A stretch of 8,059 nt of DNA, from the NCBI GenBank assembly GCA_002690375.1, contig NZEH01000066.1:1-8059 (forward strand), in the 5' to 3' direction. The translations under genes were made by a program, and so were the position numbers. The stretch is from Dehalococcoidales bacterium. Lineage in GTDB: Bacteria > Chloroflexota > Dehalococcoidia > Dehalococcoidales > ARS1013. The notes below the pieces were generated by a model that made no database searches, was not told the DNA's origin, and saw only the letters and a program-made list of their open reading frames with translations. Shown one piece after another: positions 1 through 7,483 of the stretch (position 1 is the first letter of the stretch; each line of letters starts with the position of its first letter).

Positions 1-21
1 AGTACTCCTGTGGCCTTATCA

Positions 22-60
22 TCAAGGAATAGGTTTTGCCATAGCTGACTTTGCTTTCAT
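22..60 (-). other. Very short minus-strand ORF with strong ribosome site
   Basis: Reading leftward, GAGGAG (complement of 66-71) sits 5 nt before an ATG at 60. The frame encodes only MKAKSAMAKPIP before TGA at 24-22. That TGA overlaps another ATG at 22-20, which opens a frame (MIRPQEY...) running off the left edge. This could be a leader peptide coupled to a divergent gene, a gene broken by a frameshift near its start, or chance. The ribosome site is better than expected by chance, but the ORF is too short to assign any function. Confidence 0.2.
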
Positions 61-82
61 AAAATCTCCTCATAATTATGTT

Positions 83-111
83 TTGTTTAGCTATAATGAT
101 AGGTGTATAAT
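83..111 (+). promoter_or_regulatory. Putative sigma70-type promoter for the small-ORF pair
   Basis: TTGTTT at 83-88 (three of six match the -35 consensus) is separated by exactly 17 nt from a perfect TATAAT at 106-111. Transcription would begin near 118, giving a leader of roughly 48 nt before the ATG at 166. A second perfect TATAAT lies at 92-97 but has no convincing -35 at the right distance. This is predicted from pattern alone; AT-rich intergenic DNA often yields such matches. Confidence 0.4.
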
Positions 112-118
112 TGCCCTT

Positions 119-139
119 ACCAAAAAGACTTGGTTTGGT
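119..139 (+). other. Small hairpin in the predicted 5' leader
   Basis: ACCAAA at 119-124 can pair with TTTGGT at 134-139 across a 9-nt loop. It sits just after the predicted transcription start and about 15 nt before the Shine-Dalgarno. The six-pair stem is weak and has no T tract, so it is not a terminator. It could tune mRNA stability or be incidental. Confidence 0.2.
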
Positions 140-153
140 GAATGTCGACACAC

Positions 154-159
154 GGAGGT
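154..159 (+). promoter_or_regulatory. Strong Shine-Dalgarno for the 25-codon ORF
   Basis: GGAGGT at 154-159 lies 6 nt before the ATG at 166. It is the best ribosome binding site in the window and the main reason to believe the ATG at 166 is used, despite the very short frame that follows. Confidence 0.6.
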
Positions 160-165
160 CTTTAC

Positions 166-243
166 ATGCCACATGTACAATCCCTCGGCGACCTAATCGC
201 AAAGAAGACAATTGATCGCTGGCTGGAGAATAAACAGTTTTGA
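166..243 (+). CDS. Small 25-residue ORF, unknown function, coupled to or split from the next ORF
   Basis: I do not recognise this product. The frame starts with ATG behind a strong Shine-Dalgarno and a plausible promoter. It encodes 25 residues, beginning MPHVQSLGDLIAKK and ending RWLENKQF, with a mixed amphipathic character and no signal peptide or membrane segment. Its TGA (241-243) overlaps the TTG start (240-242) of the next ORF inside a run of four T residues. Two readings fit. It may be an upstream peptide whose translation delivers ribosomes to the next ORF. Or it may be the true N terminus of a protein of about 126 residues, cut in two by a one-base loss in the T run (mutation, sequencing error or programmed -1 shift). 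I slightly favour the second, because the downstream ORF has no good start of its own. Confidence 0.4.
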   Translation: MPHVQSLGDLIAKKTIDRWLENKQF

Positions 244-545
244 CAAGCAAAGAACCGGGCATGGAACGATTCTATACAGCTGAGATTTCAGATAATGATA
301 ACCCCAGAAGTGGAAATCTAATAGCATTTATTCGCCAACACTACTTTAATCGTGAATCAGAGAATAGAATCGATGTTGAAGTTTTAAGCCCGGCATCAGA
401 AATATTTGATAATCAACCAATTAGTGGTGATTTTATCATTAACGATCTCCAAAAAGAATTATCGCTATTAATATTGGACCGGAAAATGCCTCCAGTGCTT
501 CCAGATAAATTGGGTAAATATTTTCATTGTTGGATTAATGCATAA
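240..545 (+). CDS. Hypothetical protein of 101 residues, TTG start overlapping the previous ORF
   Basis: I do not recognise this protein. From the TTG at 240 it encodes 101 residues, hydrophilic and acidic in the first half (GMERFYTAEISDNDNP at about 7-22). It then has a mixed segment (NLIAFIRQHYFN near 26-37) and a more hydrophobic C-terminal third (LSLLILDRKMPPVLPDKLG near 74-92). I see no transmembrane helix, signal peptide or known catalytic motif. It could start at the TTG by translational coupling with the upstream ORF, or at an internal ATG at 261. Neither has a good independent ribosome site, so fusion to the upstream 25 codons by a one-base frameshift is a serious alternative. The composition looks like real coding sequence, but this could be a decaying gene. 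It lies about 200 nt upstream of addB on the same strand, and nothing links the two functionally. Confidence 0.45.
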   Translation: MTSKEPGMERFYTAEISDNDNPRSGNLIAFIRQHYFNRESENRIDVEVLSPASEIFDNQPISGDFIINDLQKELSLLILDRKMPPVLPDKLGKYFHCWINA

Positions 546-628
546 GAAGGAACCATATATGCTTCACCTTACCTGTTCCTACTCATAGGCGAAAGAAGTA
601 CGTAAGTTGGAGTCAAATAATGGAAGTC

Positions 629-650
629 ATTAACGATTGATTAACGCTTG
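629..650 (+). repeat. Tandem 11-bp direct repeat upstream of addB
   Basis: ATTAACGATTG (629-639) is followed directly by ATTAACGCTTG (640-650), matching at ten of eleven positions. The period of 11 bp is about one helical turn, so both copies present the same face of the DNA. Tandem repeats of this period are typical operators of OmpR/PhoB-type response regulators and some other dimeric regulators. The repeat ends 94 nt before the favoured addB start, a reasonable place for an operator. The regulator is unknown and chance remains possible. Confidence 0.4.
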
Positions 651-735
651 TTACAAATCCAGCTGATAAAACGTTTCTGTCAAGAGTTGCTCTGGACTGA
701 TCTTTCGCAAAGGGTTACCATTACTAATGCTCGAT

Positions 736-740
736 AGGAG
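736..740 (+). promoter_or_regulatory. Shine-Dalgarno deciding the addB start
   Basis: AGGAG at 736-740 lies 4 nt before the ATG at 745 and falls inside the reading frame if the earlier in-frame ATG at 727 is used. The 727 start has only AGGG at 711-714, 12 nt away. The spacing for 745 is short but the match is better, so 745 is preferred. The two proteins differ by only six residues. Confidence 0.5.
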
Positions 741-744
741 ATCG

Positions 745-3700
745 ATGGATATTTCACAATTATATTTAGAAAGATATGGGATGGAAACTCAGGAACGTCT
801 TGCTTTACTGATACGTGAAGCGAAAACAGACGACCCTCTGGCCCCGGTGACTATCGTAGTCCCCAGTCAATATGCAGGACTGTCTCTGCGCCGTTCGCTA
901 GGTAAGAAAGGCGGGCTAGTCAACGTCCGTTTTATGGTTACGGCAAGACTTGCTGAATATCTTGGTTCTCCAACTCTTGCTTCCCAGGGAAAAGTACCAC
1001 GGTCTTCCCTTATGGAATTAGCCGTGATCCAGAAATTGGCCGGAGATATTTCCGGCCAAGGCCCACTCGGAGGCGTATCCAAACACCCAAAACTACTTGC
1101 ATCTATAAGAAACACTTTCAGAAATCTGTCAAATTTATCAGCAGTCAGTTTGCAGGCTCTGGAAACCAAGGATTCTCTCCGTAAACAAATAGTAGATTGG
1201 TACAGATTATTTGGTAACTCCCTTGACCATTATTACACCAGAGAAGAACTCTCAAAAGTCGCTGCGATAGCGGTCAAAGAGGGCAGGGCGGGTAGCGTAC
1301 TAAAAGACCTTGGGTTTACTATCTTCTGCCTGGTGTCCGATTTCTCTCCGGGTGAGATTGACTTGATAAATGCCTTAGGTGAATTAGAGCAATGTGCAGT
1401 GATTCTGGGGCTTACAGGTGAATCCGAAACTGATATGAAAGTAAGATCAATCGTGCCTCGATTAGAAAAGATCCTTTCTCTGGTCGAATCAAGCGAAAAG
1501 ATAGAACAAAGGTACGGCATTCAGCACTTGTTAATAGCCCCTGATGCCCAGGAAGAAATACGCTGGGTCGTGCGTACTATTTTAAAACAAGCCGAAGAGG
1601 GTCTTCCATTTCATAGAGTAGCTGTCTTGTACCGGCAATCAGACCCCTACGGTTTGCTAATACATAATCAAATGCGGTTTGCGGGTATACCAGTCTCTGG
1701 CCCTGACTCAATCCAGCTTAAGGATACTCCAATCGGAAAGTTACTATTGTATCTCTTAGAAATATTGGAAAGTGATTTTGCTCGAGATAGCGTCATGCGC
1801 TGGATAGCTGAAACTCCCGTCAAAACAAGCTTAACGGATAGTTTTAGTCTGAGTGAATATGCCCGATGGGAAGTGATAAGTAGAGAGATTGGTATTACCA
1901 AAGGGATTTCACAATGGCAAGAACGACTAGACAACTATATTGGCAGCCTGGACCAGAGAATTGATGAAATAGGGAATAAGGATGAAGCCAGTCCAGGACA
2001 GGTTCAAGGGGTAAAGAAACTGAAAGAATCTGCCAGTAGTCTTCGCATATTCATCCAAGAGCTTTCTTCAAATAAAACTCCGCCTGAAGGAAGTGAATGG
2101 GGTGATTTTGCCGCATGGTCTCGCGGTCTCATTGAGAAGTATACCCAGCAGCCTGATGAGTGGCCGGAGGAGCATCAGGGAAGTTACGATCGAATAGTAA
2201 ACCTGCTAGATGAGCTAAAAACACTCGATGATTTACTTCCCGGGGGGGCAAATCTTGCCGACTTTATTTCGATGTTAAATACTTCTCTGGAAACTTCAGT
2301 AGGCAGAACAGGACCCACTGGATCGGGAGTATTTGTCGCGTCTGTTGCCAGTGCGCAAGGTATGGATTTTGAAGTTGTGTATATTGTCGGCATGGCAGAA
2401 GGAGTTTTCCCTCCCAGGATAGCCGACGATGCGCTGTTGCCAGATCGTATACGAGCAACGCTACCGGAAAATGAAAATCTTCCCCTACGTGATGCCAAGC
2501 GTATTGAAGAGCGACGCCTATTTCTGGCAGCTCTCGCATCTGGACAACAACGAATACTTTCATATCCTCGTACCGACACATCGTCTCAGCGCGGTCAGTT
2601 CCCTTCACCATGGTTTGTTAGCGAAGCAGGAGTTTTGTATGGTGATTACGTTCGCTCTACCGAAATTGAGAAATTAGAGCACGAACAATGGCTTTCTGTG
2701 ATATATTCCGCACAACACAGTCTTTCCCACTCCAGTAATCTGACTCCAGCGGATACACATGACTATGATTTGGCCAGTATCGTAAGGTGGCATAAAAATG
2801 GTCATCATCTTGAGAGTCATTTTCTCATGGGTAAAGGCAGCCCAGGCCGTCGTTCTTTGCAGATGGAAAAAGGAAGGCAGGGGAGTGGTTTTACTGTCTG
2901 GGATGGTTGCCTTGTAGACTTGTCAGGTACCAGTCGAAGGCTAGGATTACCGCAAGATAGTCAGTTTTCCCCCACAAAGCTTCAAAGGTGGGCTGAGTGT
3001 CCGTTCAAATACTATTTGGGTGATATTCTTCGCATTTCAACTTTGGAGCAACCTGAAGAAATCATGACCATATCAGCAATGGACAAGGGAAGTCTTATAC
3101 ATGAGATACTGGAACGTTTTGTTGCGACGGTTCAAGAGCAAGGTGATCTGCCTGATTTTGGGCAACCCTGGACAGACTCCCATGTAACTCTTCTCACGAA
3201 GATAGCCGATGAAGAGTTTGAAAAAGCTGAAGCCGATGGACTTACAGGGAGGCCTATTTTTTGGGGTTTGGCGAAAGAGGAAATACGCCATGATTTGGTA
3301 GCTTTCCTGGATTCAGACGGAAAGTGGCGGGGTAATGAGCAAACAAAACCGTTGTGGGTGGAGCGAAGATTTGGATTCGGAAATGATGAAGACCTTCCGC
3401 CTGTGATAATCACTCGAAAGAACGGCTCTCATATTAGATTACGAGGAATAATAGACAGGGTAGACGAATCAGCCTCTGGTACTAATCTGATTGTTATTGA
3501 TTATAAATCCGGCACCAGTTCTCCCTATAGAGATATGAGGGAAGATCCGCTTGGGAAAGGCAGATTTCTTCAGTTGCCAGTGTATGCCCAGGCCATAAGA
3601 AATGCTCATGATCGGGATGTAGAAGTCGAAGCCCTTTATTGGTTCGCCACGACTCGAGGGGGTTTTGAGAGAAAAGGTGTTCCACTTGCTGAAGTAGAAG

Positions 3701-3927
3701 ATCGATATCAGGAGATGGTGGAAATCATTGCTTCGGGGATCGAACAAGGCATTTTCCCGGCAAATCCAGGGCCGCAGGACAGCTTGGACAATTGCCGTTA
3801 TTGCGATTTTAAACGGGTTTGCCCCGCAAATGTGGATATACTTTGGGAAAGAAAAAAAAAGGATTCAGGGATAGCTCATTATCTCAGTTTGAGCGATCTA
3901 ATGCCTGAAGAAGAAGTTGAGGGATGA
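745..3927 (+). CDS. addB: AddB, nuclease and inactive-helicase subunit of the AddAB helicase-nuclease
   Basis: AddB pairs with AddA in the cytoplasm to unwind and resect double-strand breaks. In known enzymes AddB carries the nuclease for one strand and the Chi-scanning degenerate helicase. Residues are counted from the ATG at 745 (1060 residues; B. subtilis AddB is about 1166). The N terminus has PVTIVVPS (34-41) followed by AGLSLRRSL, where some AddB proteins carry a P-loop; no Walker A is visible. UvrD-like blocks remain: EEIRWV (270-275), QGMDFEVVYIVGMAEGVFP (538-556) and RIEERRL (586-592). The C-terminal PD-(D/E)XK nuclease shows H786 in LIHEILERF, D904 in GIIDR, D919-Y920-K921 in IDYKSG, and Q943/Y947 in QLPVY. 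C752 together with C1017, C1020 and C1026 (NCRYCDFKRVCP) forms the AddB [4Fe-4S] pattern. The stop overlaps the addA start by ATGA. An A9 tract lies at 3852-3860. The family assignment is firm; the exact start is not. Confidence 0.93.
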   Translation: MDISQLYLERYGMETQERLALLIREAKTDDPLAPVTIVVPSQYAGLSLRRSLGKKGGLVNVRFMVTARLAEYLGSPTLASQGKVPRSSLMELAVIQKLAGDISGQGPLGGVSKHPKLLASIRNTFRNLSNLSAVSLQALETKDSLRKQIVDWYRLFGNSLDHYYTREELSKVAAIAVKEGRAGSVLKDLGFTIFCLVSDFSPGEIDLINALGELEQCAVILGLTGESETDMKVRSIVPRLEKILSLVESSEKIEQRYGIQHLLIAPDAQEEIRWVVRTILKQAEEGLPFHRVAVLYRQSDPYGLLIHNQMRFAGIPVSGPDSIQLKDTPIGKLLLYLLEILESDFARDSVMRWIAETPVKTSLTDSFSLSEYARWEVISREIGITKGISQWQERLDNYIGSLDQRIDEIGNKDEASPGQVQGVKKLKESASSLRIFIQELSSNKTPPEGSEWGDFAAWSRGLIEKYTQQPDEWPEEHQGSYDRIVNLLDELKTLDDLLPGGANLADFISMLNTSLETSVGRTGPTGSGVFVASVASAQGMDFEVVYIVGMAEGVFPPRIADDALLPDRIRATLPENENLPLRDAKRIEERRLFLAALASGQQRILSYPRTDTSSQRGQFPSPWFVSEAGVLYGDYVRSTEIEKLEHEQWLSVIYSAQHSLSHSSNLTPADTHDYDLASIVRWHKNGHHLESHFLMGKGSPGRRSLQMEKGRQGSGFTVWDGCLVDLSGTSRRLGLPQDSQFSPTKLQRWAECPFKYYLGDILRISTLEQPEEIMTISAMDKGSLIHEILERFVATVQEQGDLPDFGQPWTDSHVTLLTKIADEEFEKAEADGLTGRPIFWGLAKEEIRHDLVAFLDSDGKWRGNEQTKPLWVERRFGFGNDEDLPPVIITRKNGSHIRLRGIIDRVDESASGTNLIVIDYKSGTSSPYRDMREDPLGKGRFLQLPVYAQAIRNAHDRDVEVEALYWFATTRGGFERKGVPLAEVEDRYQEMVEIIASGIEQGIFPANPGPQDSLDNCRYCDFKRVCPANVDILWERKKKDSGIAHYLSLSDLMPEEEVEG

Positions 3928-6900
3928 CCGGAGAATTTATACCAGCTGATCAGGATCAGCGGGACAAAATAATTTCAGCACTTGATGAAACGCTTTTTGT
4001 TGAGGCAGGAGCAGGCACCGGCAAAACTGAAGCGTTAGTTTTGCGTATTACTAACCTGATAACTTCTGGCCGGGCAAAAGTAGCTGATATTGCCGCTATT
4101 ACTTTTACTGAAGCAGCTGCCGCGGAATTGAGGGATAGGGTTCGCCAAAAACTTGAGGAAGTGATAAGTAAAGCTAAGAGTTCCTCGACCGAATATGAGC
4201 GGAGTTATGAAGCGGCCCGTGGACTGGGGAATTCTTCTATCAGAACACTACATAGCTTTGCTGGAGCTTTGCTTCACGAACTGCCTCTTGAAGCCGGTTT
4301 ACCGCCAAATTTTGATACGGTTGAGGCTATTGAAGCAACAATAAGTTTTGAAGAAAGATTTCAGCAGTGGCTGGAGGCAATCCTTGCTGATGAAACAACA
4401 TCCAGAGATTTACAGAAAGTATTAAACTTGGGTTTACAGATTGAAAACCTGAGAACGGTAGCCAAATCTTTTCACGAAAATTATGACCTTTTACCTGACC
4501 ATTTTTCTCTGGAGAAGGAACCACCGAAGAGATCTGCTGCAATGGTCATCAACGCGGTAAATGAAATCAGAGAATTATTACCTCTTGCCCATAATGGTCT
4601 TGAAGACCCTTTAGCCGGCCACGCTAATCTTGTTGCTGAACTGGGTGATCGTCTGAAAAATTTGGGTGCAGGTAGTGAAGCTGCAACCATGATTTTGGCA
4701 AAAAGGACTAAGCTTTCGTGTGGCAGTGGGACACAGAAGAACTGGAGCATAAATCCTGGATCAAGTGTGAATGGGTGTAAGGAGATGAAATGGATTCTCC
4801 AGGAACTTGAGGGCGTGAGAAGTCAGGAATTGGAACTTGTTCGTAGAGCTTCCTTTATGCCGATACTGGAAAGTCTGCGTTGCTTCGTTCTAGACTATAC
4901 GGAAGAACGACGCCGTTCTGGTAAGGTAGAATTCCAGGATTTACTGATATGGGCCCGGGATTTATTGCGAGATAATCTTGAGTCCAGGACCTTCTTCCAG
5001 AATAATTTTAAATATATCCTTATTGATGAATTCCAGGATACAGACCCGATTCAAGCACAAATCGCATTTCTTCTCGCTGGAGAATCAAGAACACCAACCG
5101 ATGAACCCGACGACTGGACCGGTTTAGTAATTAAACCCGGTAAACTATTCGTAGTTGGAGATCCAAAACAATCAATCTATCGCTTCCGACGAGCTGATAT
5201 TACTACGGTCGAGCAAGTGAGGAGTCTGATGGAGGGTGATATCGTCACCCTTTCCCAGAATTTTCGATCCCAAGATCCTGTTATCAGTTGGGTAAATTCG
5301 ATTTTTACTGAGTGGATGGGAGAAGGTATTCCCGGTATTCAGGCACCTTACATTGATCTCGTTGCCCGTTGGAAATCAGCTAAAGCAGAACCAAAACTGG
5401 GAGTCCACTACTTCGGGGGACCTACTGTGGGATATGCAGCCGAGATAAGGCGCCAAGAAGCTGAAGCTGTTACAGGTGTCCTTCAAGATATCAGGGCAGT
5501 CCCTTGGATGGTACGGGATGAAAACGGTGCCGAACTCAGAGAGAGCCGATTCCAGGATGTATGTATTCTTATGCCAACTCGGACGGGGCTTCAAACATTG
5601 GAGAGGGCTCTTGAAATGAATAACATACCTTATCGAATTGAGAGTCAATCGCTAGTTTTAGGGACACAGGATGTTCGAGAATTACTTAGTTGCCTCAGGT
5701 CTATTGATATGCCTGTTGATCAGGTTGCTTTGGTAGCGTCTCTACGTTCATCTGCATTTGGATGCAGTGATATCGAACTACTCCAGTTTGTTGAAGATGG
5801 TGGGAAACTAGATTATATCAATCCCGGTACAGCAAATGGCCCAGTGCGAGAAGCTTTAGCCGTGCTCAATAAATACCATCAGGAACGGATTTGGACTCCA
5901 TTAGATGAATTAATAGAGAGATTCATCAGGGAACGTCAGATGACAGAAGTCTGTTTTGGGAGGCCGAGACCGCGGGAACGTTTACGCAGATTACGGCTTG
6001 TTGTAGAGCGTGCGCGTGCTTTCGCTCGCGTTGAAGAAAGATCTCTTCGTTCATTTTTAGACTGGATAGAAAAACAGGCTGATGAAGGTGCCCGGATGGT
6101 GGAGACCCCTGTGCCAGAAACTGATGCAGATGCTGTTCGCATAATGACTATTCACGCAGCTAAAGGCCTTGAATTCCCAATTGTAATATTAACAGGCTTG
6201 GGTCACAGCCCAAGGCATACTAGCGGACTTGTAGCGTTTGACAGAGCCACGCATTCGGTTGCGGTACGTATTGGACCGACTAATCAACCAAGTTTCACCA
6301 CAGGTGGGTTTGAGGAAATACAGGCAAGGGAGAAATTAGCTGAAGTAGAAGAAGGCGTACGGCTTATGTACGTTGCTACAACAAGAGCCAAGGATCATCT
6401 GGTATTAAGTTTATACCACCCAGAAAAAAGCATTGATTCGCCCGCTGCAATTATCAACCGTTTTGGCTCAGAATATCCAGATTTGTGGAGAGAGATAGAT
6501 CTATACAGTACAAAAGCAATACCGGGAGCTTCGACGGAAACCGAAGATCAAAAAGCGGATACTCAGGCTGATCGAGAAGCTTGGATGAATACCAGGAAAG
6601 AATTACTTCAACGGGCAGGTAAGCCTGCTTCCACTTCAGTTACTGCTATTGCGAGTATAGAAAAAGATGAGGCTGAAAAAGGTGAAACCTATTATCGGAG
6701 AGGCCGTGGCAGTACTAATTTAGGACGAGCTGTACACAGCGTATTACAAAGTGTGGATTTAGTTACCCAATCAAATTTGGAAGAAATAAGTAAAGCTCAA
6801 GCGGCTGCTGAAGGCATTCCAAGCTTGTGGAAGGAAGTTATTGACCTTACGAAGAAAGGTATTGAAACAGTCGTGGTAAAACGCGCACTTTCCTCAGGTA

Positions 6901-7235
6901 ATTACTATCGAGAAGTTTTTGTCAGTGTCGCAGTAGGAGATGGTTTAGTTGAGGGATTTATTGATCTTCTCTTTGAAGAAAATGGTGGATTAGTGATAGT
7001 AGACTACAAGACTGATACGTTGAATGATGAATCGGATTTACCAGAAGCTCAAGGAAAATATGAATTACAAGGTGGTGCCTACGCGTTTGCGGTGGAGGAG
7101 GCAACAAAGAAACCCGTGAAGGAAGTGGTATTGATTTTCCTTCGCTCTGGAAAAGAGTTAAAAGTTTTTGACATTGATATTCACAAGGCTGAAGCTCGTG
7201 ATCGTGCTGTTTCAGTACTTTCCAAGATCGATTAG
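3924..7235 (+). CDS. addA: AddA, ATP-dependent helicase-nuclease subunit
   Basis: AddA is the 3'-5' DNA motor of AddAB, a superfamily 1A (UvrD/RecB-like) helicase with a C-terminal nuclease; it acts on double-strand ends before RecA loading. It has 1103 residues (B. subtilis AddA is about 1232). Motifs appear in order: Q motif around Q12; Walker A AGAGTGKT 28-35 with K34; motif Ia AAITFTEAAAAELRDRV 57-73; TLHSFA 108-113; Walker B LIDEFQD 366-372 with D368 and E369; GDPKQSIYRFRRA 412-424; LSQNFRS 443-449; TIHAAKGLEFP 742-752; and MYVATTRAK 815-823 with arginine-finger candidate R821. The nuclease domain has H938 in GRAVHSVL, D1014 in GFIDLL, D1027-Y1028-K1029 in VDYKTD, and Q1049/Y1053 in QGGAY. 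All catalytic positions I can check are intact. The ATG at 3924 overlaps the addB TGA, so translation is probably coupled and the subunits made in step; GAGG just upstream is too close to be an ideal ribosome site. PcrA/UvrD-like helicases lack this nuclease, and the adjacent addB settles the identity. Confidence 0.95.
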   Translation: MTGEFIPADQDQRDKIISALDETLFVEAGAGTGKTEALVLRITNLITSGRAKVADIAAITFTEAAAAELRDRVRQKLEEVISKAKSSSTEYERSYEAARGLGNSSIRTLHSFAGALLHELPLEAGLPPNFDTVEAIEATISFEERFQQWLEAILADETTSRDLQKVLNLGLQIENLRTVAKSFHENYDLLPDHFSLEKEPPKRSAAMVINAVNEIRELLPLAHNGLEDPLAGHANLVAELGDRLKNLGAGSEAATMILAKRTKLSCGSGTQKNWSINPGSSVNGCKEMKWILQELEGVRSQELELVRRASFMPILESLRCFVLDYTEERRRSGKVEFQDLLIWARDLLRDNLESRTFFQNNFKYILIDEFQDTDPIQAQIAFLLAGESRTPTDEPDDWTGLVIKPGKLFVVGDPKQSIYRFRRADITTVEQVRSLMEGDIVTLSQNFRSQDPVISWVNSIFTEWMGEGIPGIQAPYIDLVARWKSAKAEPKLGVHYFGGPTVGYAAEIRRQEAEAVTGVLQDIRAVPWMVRDENGAELRESRFQDVCILMPTRTGLQTLERALEMNNIPYRIESQSLVLGTQDVRELLSCLRSIDMPVDQVALVASLRSSAFGCSDIELLQFVEDGGKLDYINPGTANGPVREALAVLNKYHQERIWTPLDELIERFIRERQMTEVCFGRPRPRERLRRLRLVVERARAFARVEERSLRSFLDWIEKQADEGARMVETPVPETDADAVRIMTIHAAKGLEFPIVILTGLGHSPRHTSGLVAFDRATHSVAVRIGPTNQPSFTTGGFEEIQAREKLAEVEEGVRLMYVATTRAKDHLVLSLYHPEKSIDSPAAIINRFGSEYPDLWREIDLYSTKAIPGASTETEDQKADTQADREAWMNTRKELLQRAGKPASTSVTAIASIEKDEAEKGETYYRRGRGSTNLGRAVHSVLQSVDLVTQSNLEEISKAQAAAEGIPSLWKEVIDLTKKGIETVVVKRALSSGNYYREVFVSVAVGDGLVEGFIDLLFEENGGLVIVDYKTDTLNDESDLPEAQGKYELQGGAYAFAVEEATKKPVKEVVLIFLRSGKELKVFDIDIHKAEARDRAVSVLSKID

Positions 7236-7483
7236 TTTCTATACTCAGTGCCCTGGAGGTCAGTCGGATTTAGAGTCTCAAGCCATGACAAATCTGCTGA
7301 AGAACCCGCATAAACAGTGAGAAATAAAGTTCTGCTCCACCACCCAGCCAAAACCTTCCTTACCATGTTTGGTGCCCCGAGTCCAAGAATTCTGGCGCCA
7401 CCCAGAATCCTGTTCGCCAGGGGTTACCTGGAACATCCGAGACTAAAACTGAGACGGAGAAATCGGCGCCTTCTTCTAAAGAA
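7236..7483. other. Downstream spacer and 5' extension of the MIT_C reading frame
   Basis: The first 90 nt after addA have stops in the downstream gene's frame and no recognisable gene, promoter or hairpin with a T tract. From 7328 the frame of the downstream ORF is open without an ATG. It encodes YHVWCPESKNSGATQNPVRQ and then a charged Ser/Thr/Glu-rich stretch (SETKTETEKSAPSSKE). This looks like an interdomain linker, suggesting the coding sequence once extended further upstream. ATTCTGG (7389-7395) and CCAGAAT (7402-7408) could form a 7-bp hairpin with a 6-nt loop, but they lie inside this open frame. Confidence 0.5.

Larger units (their letters stand above)
546..744. other. Intergenic leader ahead of addB
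   Basis: About 200 nt without a convincing gene. A tiny ORF (ATG at 559, nine codons) follows AAGGA at 547-551. Another frame open from 539 to 640 has no start codon of its own. A tandem 11-bp repeat lies at 629-650. I found no good -35/-10 pair and no hairpin with a T tract, so neither an addB promoter nor a terminator for the upstream ORF can be placed. Confidence 0.5.

Noticed and set aside
559..588. Nine-codon ORF (MLHLTCSYS) with AAGGA seven nt upstream
   Set aside because: The ribosome site is fair, but the frame is too short to support, and there is no attenuator structure or amino-acid bias to suggest a leader peptide.
702..712. CTTT-CGC-AAAG hairpin just upstream of addB
   Set aside because: A four-pair AT-rich stem with a 3-nt loop is too weak to mean anything.
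2242..2248. G7 run within addB as a frameshift site
   Set aside because: The frame continues cleanly through it with conserved protein on both sides, and seven G residues arise naturally from Gly-Gly codons.
2429..2677. 82-codon plus-strand ORF inside addB
   Set aside because: It lies wholly within addB in another frame, across a conserved motif region, and has no ribosome site; a shadow ORF.
867..3747. Several minus-strand ORFs of 63-131 codons opposite addB
   Set aside because: All are antisense to a conserved protein, rich in Ser/Arg in a way typical of reverse-strand shadows, and none has a recognisable motif.
4327..6142. Minus-strand ORFs of 68-90 codons opposite addA
   Set aside because: They are antisense to intact helicase motifs and show no independent coding signals.
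4190..6560. AGCGG pentamers in addA as Chi sites
   Set aside because: Chi is lineage-specific and a 5-mer occurs often by chance; one window cannot show enrichment or orientation bias.
7389..7408. 7-bp inverted repeat with a 6-nt loop as a terminator for addA
   Set aside because: No T tract follows, it is over 150 nt from the addA stop, and it lies in an open linker-coding frame.
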